Origin: WS-2 sp964650245
GTDB lineage: Bacteria > Eisenbacteria > RBG-16-71-46
Assembly (NCBI GenBank): GCA_964650245.1
Contig: CAZYQK010000002.1
Span: 1-53,983 of the forward strand
Direction of reading: 5' to 3'
Length of the DNA stretch: 53,983 nt
The notes beneath the pieces are model-generated. The model was given only the letters and a program-made list of their open reading frames with translations, was not told where the DNA came from and did not search any database. Positions within the stretch are counted from its first letter, which is position 1, and each line of letters opens with the position of its first letter. A program made the position numbers and the translations under genes. Shown here piece by piece: positions 52,559 to 53,983 of this stretch.

Positions 52559-53983
52559 ACCGGAATACGTTGTGGAGCGCGGCCGCGTTGCTGGTTCTGG
52601 CGCTGGCGCCGAGCCCGGCCGGCGCGCGCGGCCTCTCGGTCGACGTGTGGACCGACCGCGGAAACGACGCGGTTTACCAGCCCGGCGACGAGATGCAGGT
52701 CAAGGTGCGTGCCTCGGAAGACGCCTACACGCTGGTCTACGAGATCGACGCCGAGGGCTACGTCCACGTGCTGTTCCCCTATCAGGGCCGGAGCGGGTTC
52801 ATCGAGGGCCGGCACACGTACCGGATCCCCGCCGACGATGCGGACGTCTCGCTCGCGGTCCAGGGTTCGGTGGGGCAGGCCTACATCGTGGCGATCGCCT
52901 CCGGTGATCCGTTCGAACCCCTGCCCTGGTACCTGCGGCCATACAACGCACAGGCCGAGGGCGTGGGCTACGTCGGGAAGCCCGAGGACGAAGAGGGCGT
53001 GACCGGCGAAGGCCGCATCGTGGGCGATCCGTTCGTGGCGATGGAGCGCATTCGGCGGCGCGTGCTCAAAGACCCCGACGATCCCCACCAGTTCGCCACC
53101 ACCTACGCCTCGTACTACGTGCACAACGAGGTGCGCTATCCGCGCTACATCTGCTACGACTGCCACCGGCCGGGGCGCTGGGCGTGGTGGGACGGGTTCG
53201 ACCCCTACTACTCGCAATGCAGCGTGTTCGACTTCCGCGTCAACCGGTCGTGGTACTGGGGCTCGAGCTACTGGTTCGGGCACGTGCCCTATTTCGTGTT
53301 CGTCTACCGCACCGACTGCCCGCCCCGCTACTACCGCTACTACAACCAGGGCTACTGGTACTCGTCCTGGGACGGCTGGCCGCGCTGGTGTGACCTGTGG
53401 GGCACCTCCACGCTCACCCGCTACAAGTCGCCCCCGCCGCCGGGCTACGTGCCGCCCGCGAAGTTCGGGCCGCGCACCAACTGGGGGCCCGCGCAGCCCG
53501 CGCCGCCGGGATTCCTGGTGAGCGAGACGCGCAAGCGTGACGGCCTGCGCACCCCGCTCCCGATCGGGCGCAATTCCGAGGCGCGGGGCGGAGAGAGCGG
53601 AGCCGATCGCTTCACCGGTGGCTTGCGAAAGTGGGGCGAAGGGCGGCTGCCATCGAGCCAGCCTCGCGACGAGGAGTCCAGCGCGCGCGGCCAGGGCGGG
53701 TCCGAGCGTCCGCGGTCCGAGGGCCGGCCGATGCCGAGCCACCAGCCGCGCGAGGAGGCCGCGCCGCGCGCCGTTCCGCGGCGCCAGGAGAACCCGTGGC
53801 CCGGCGTCCAGCGTCCGCGCGAGGAAAAGCCGGCGCCGGCGCCGGCGCCCGCGCCCAGAGTCGAGCCCCGGCGCGAGGAACGCCCCGCACCGCAGGCCGC
53901 TCCGCCGCGCGACGAACGGCGGCGTGAGCCGGCGCCCGCGCAGAAGCCGCGAGAGGAAGCGCCGGCCCGCGCCGCCGTTCGTC
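52555..53983 (+). CDS. DUF4384-like exported protein with CYDCH motif and Pro/Arg/Glu tail (runs off right edge)
   Basis: At least 476 residues. A signal peptide (MNRNTLWSAAALLVLALAPS to AGA) precedes a DUF4384-like domain (about 25-125): LSVDVWTDRGNDAVYQPGDE, MQVKVRASEDAYTLVYEIDA, EGYVHVLFPYQ. Then comes a helical stretch, followed by YICYDCHRPGRWAWWDGFDP and YYSQC, repeating the motif of the preceding lipoprotein, and a Tyr/Trp-rich segment. From about residue 345 the sequence is low-complexity (REEKPAPAPAPAPRVEPRRE), disordered and perhaps wall- or surface-associated. GAAGGAG precedes the ATG, which overlaps the upstream stop. The true C-terminus lies beyond the window. Confidence 0.82.
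   Translation, partial: MNRNTLWSAAALLVLALAPSPAGARGLSVDVWTDRGNDAVYQPGDEMQVKVRASEDAYTLVYEIDAEGYVHVLFPYQGRSGFIEGRHTYRIPADDADVSLAVQGSVGQAYIVAIASGDPFEPLPWYLRPYNAQAEGVGYVGKPEDEEGVTGEGRIVGDPFVAMERIRRRVLKDPDDPHQFATTYASYYVHNEVRYPRYICYDCHRPGRWAWWDGFDPYYSQCSVFDFRVNRSWYWGSSYWFGHVPYFVFVYRTDCPPRYYRYYNQGYWYSSWDGWPRWCDLWGTSTLTRYKSPPPPGYVPPAKFGPRTNWGPAQPAPPGFLVSETRKRDGLRTPLPIGRNSEARGGESGADRFTGGLRKWGEGRLPSSQPRDEESSARGQGGSERPRSEGRPMPSHQPREEAAPRAVPRRQENPWPGVQRPREEKPAPAPAPAPRVEPRREERPAPQAAPPRDERRREPAPAQKPREEAPARAAVR

Overview
The window is GC-rich, densely coded bacterial DNA with 48 protein genes or gene remnants and one tRNA. Ser/Thr kinases carrying TolB/PD40-type propellers, FHA-linked signalling, a secreted metallopeptidase with a FlgD-like tail and a caa3-type oxidase point to a Gram-negative, aerobic member of the FCB-like groups (Eisenbacteria-, Gemmatimonadota- or Acidobacteria-like). 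No rRNA or taxonomic marker is present, so this placement is inference. I found no phage, insertion sequence or CRISPR array.

Layout. 1-1612: hsp20 followed by lon (truncated by the window edge), translationally coupled. 1645-8556: a small Cys-rich protein, a DUF1579 protein, a minus-strand operon (CMD-like, GH1 beta-glucosidase, an RND exporter fused to a LolA-like domain), an alpha/beta hydrolase and a HicB-like protein. 8992-16000: SnoaL-like protein, MFS exporter, FHA-GAF-SpoIIE phosphatase, VOC protein, S41 protease-like protein, zinc alcohol dehydrogenase. 16107-22123: two tandem coupled receptor-like Ser/Thr kinases (the first frameshifted) and an FHA membrane protein. 22167-25670: squalene/phytoene synthase-like enzyme, secreted glycosidase-like protein, and an OsmC-family gene with an in-frame TGA at the peroxidatic cysteine position, a strong candidate selenoprotein.

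25735-31671: complete aerobic terminal oxidase locus (ctaA, ctaB, ctaC with fused cytochrome c, ctaD, ctaE, and a frameshifted ctaF), followed by an initiator tRNA on the other strand. 32047-37172: outer-membrane protein, divIC-like gene and eno, then an operon of ECF sigma factor, zinc anti-sigma factor and bactofilin-like membrane protein. 37434-44926: metallopeptidase; on the minus strand rlmN, an NtrY/NtrX-like two-component system, a D15-type outer-membrane protein and a DUF4390 protein. 45006-50268: ArsR regulator coupled to a Ppx/GppA phosphatase, a small exported protein and a TPR-GAF-sigma54 activator.

50342-53983: about 800 bases without a convincing gene but with long inverted repeats, ending in a near-consensus sigma-54 promoter. 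This promoter reads into three tightly packed exported proteins (FN3 lipoprotein, CYDCH lipoprotein, DUF4384-like protein running off the end). The last two share an unusual CYDCH...FDPYYxxC motif.

The most noteworthy items are the candidate Sec-OsmC, the sigma-54 unit with its upstream structured region and neighbouring activator, the RND-LolA fusion with a fossil signal peptide at the junction, two frameshifted genes, and a recurring -10 box placed so that transcription would start at or within a few bases of the start codon (leaderless mRNAs).
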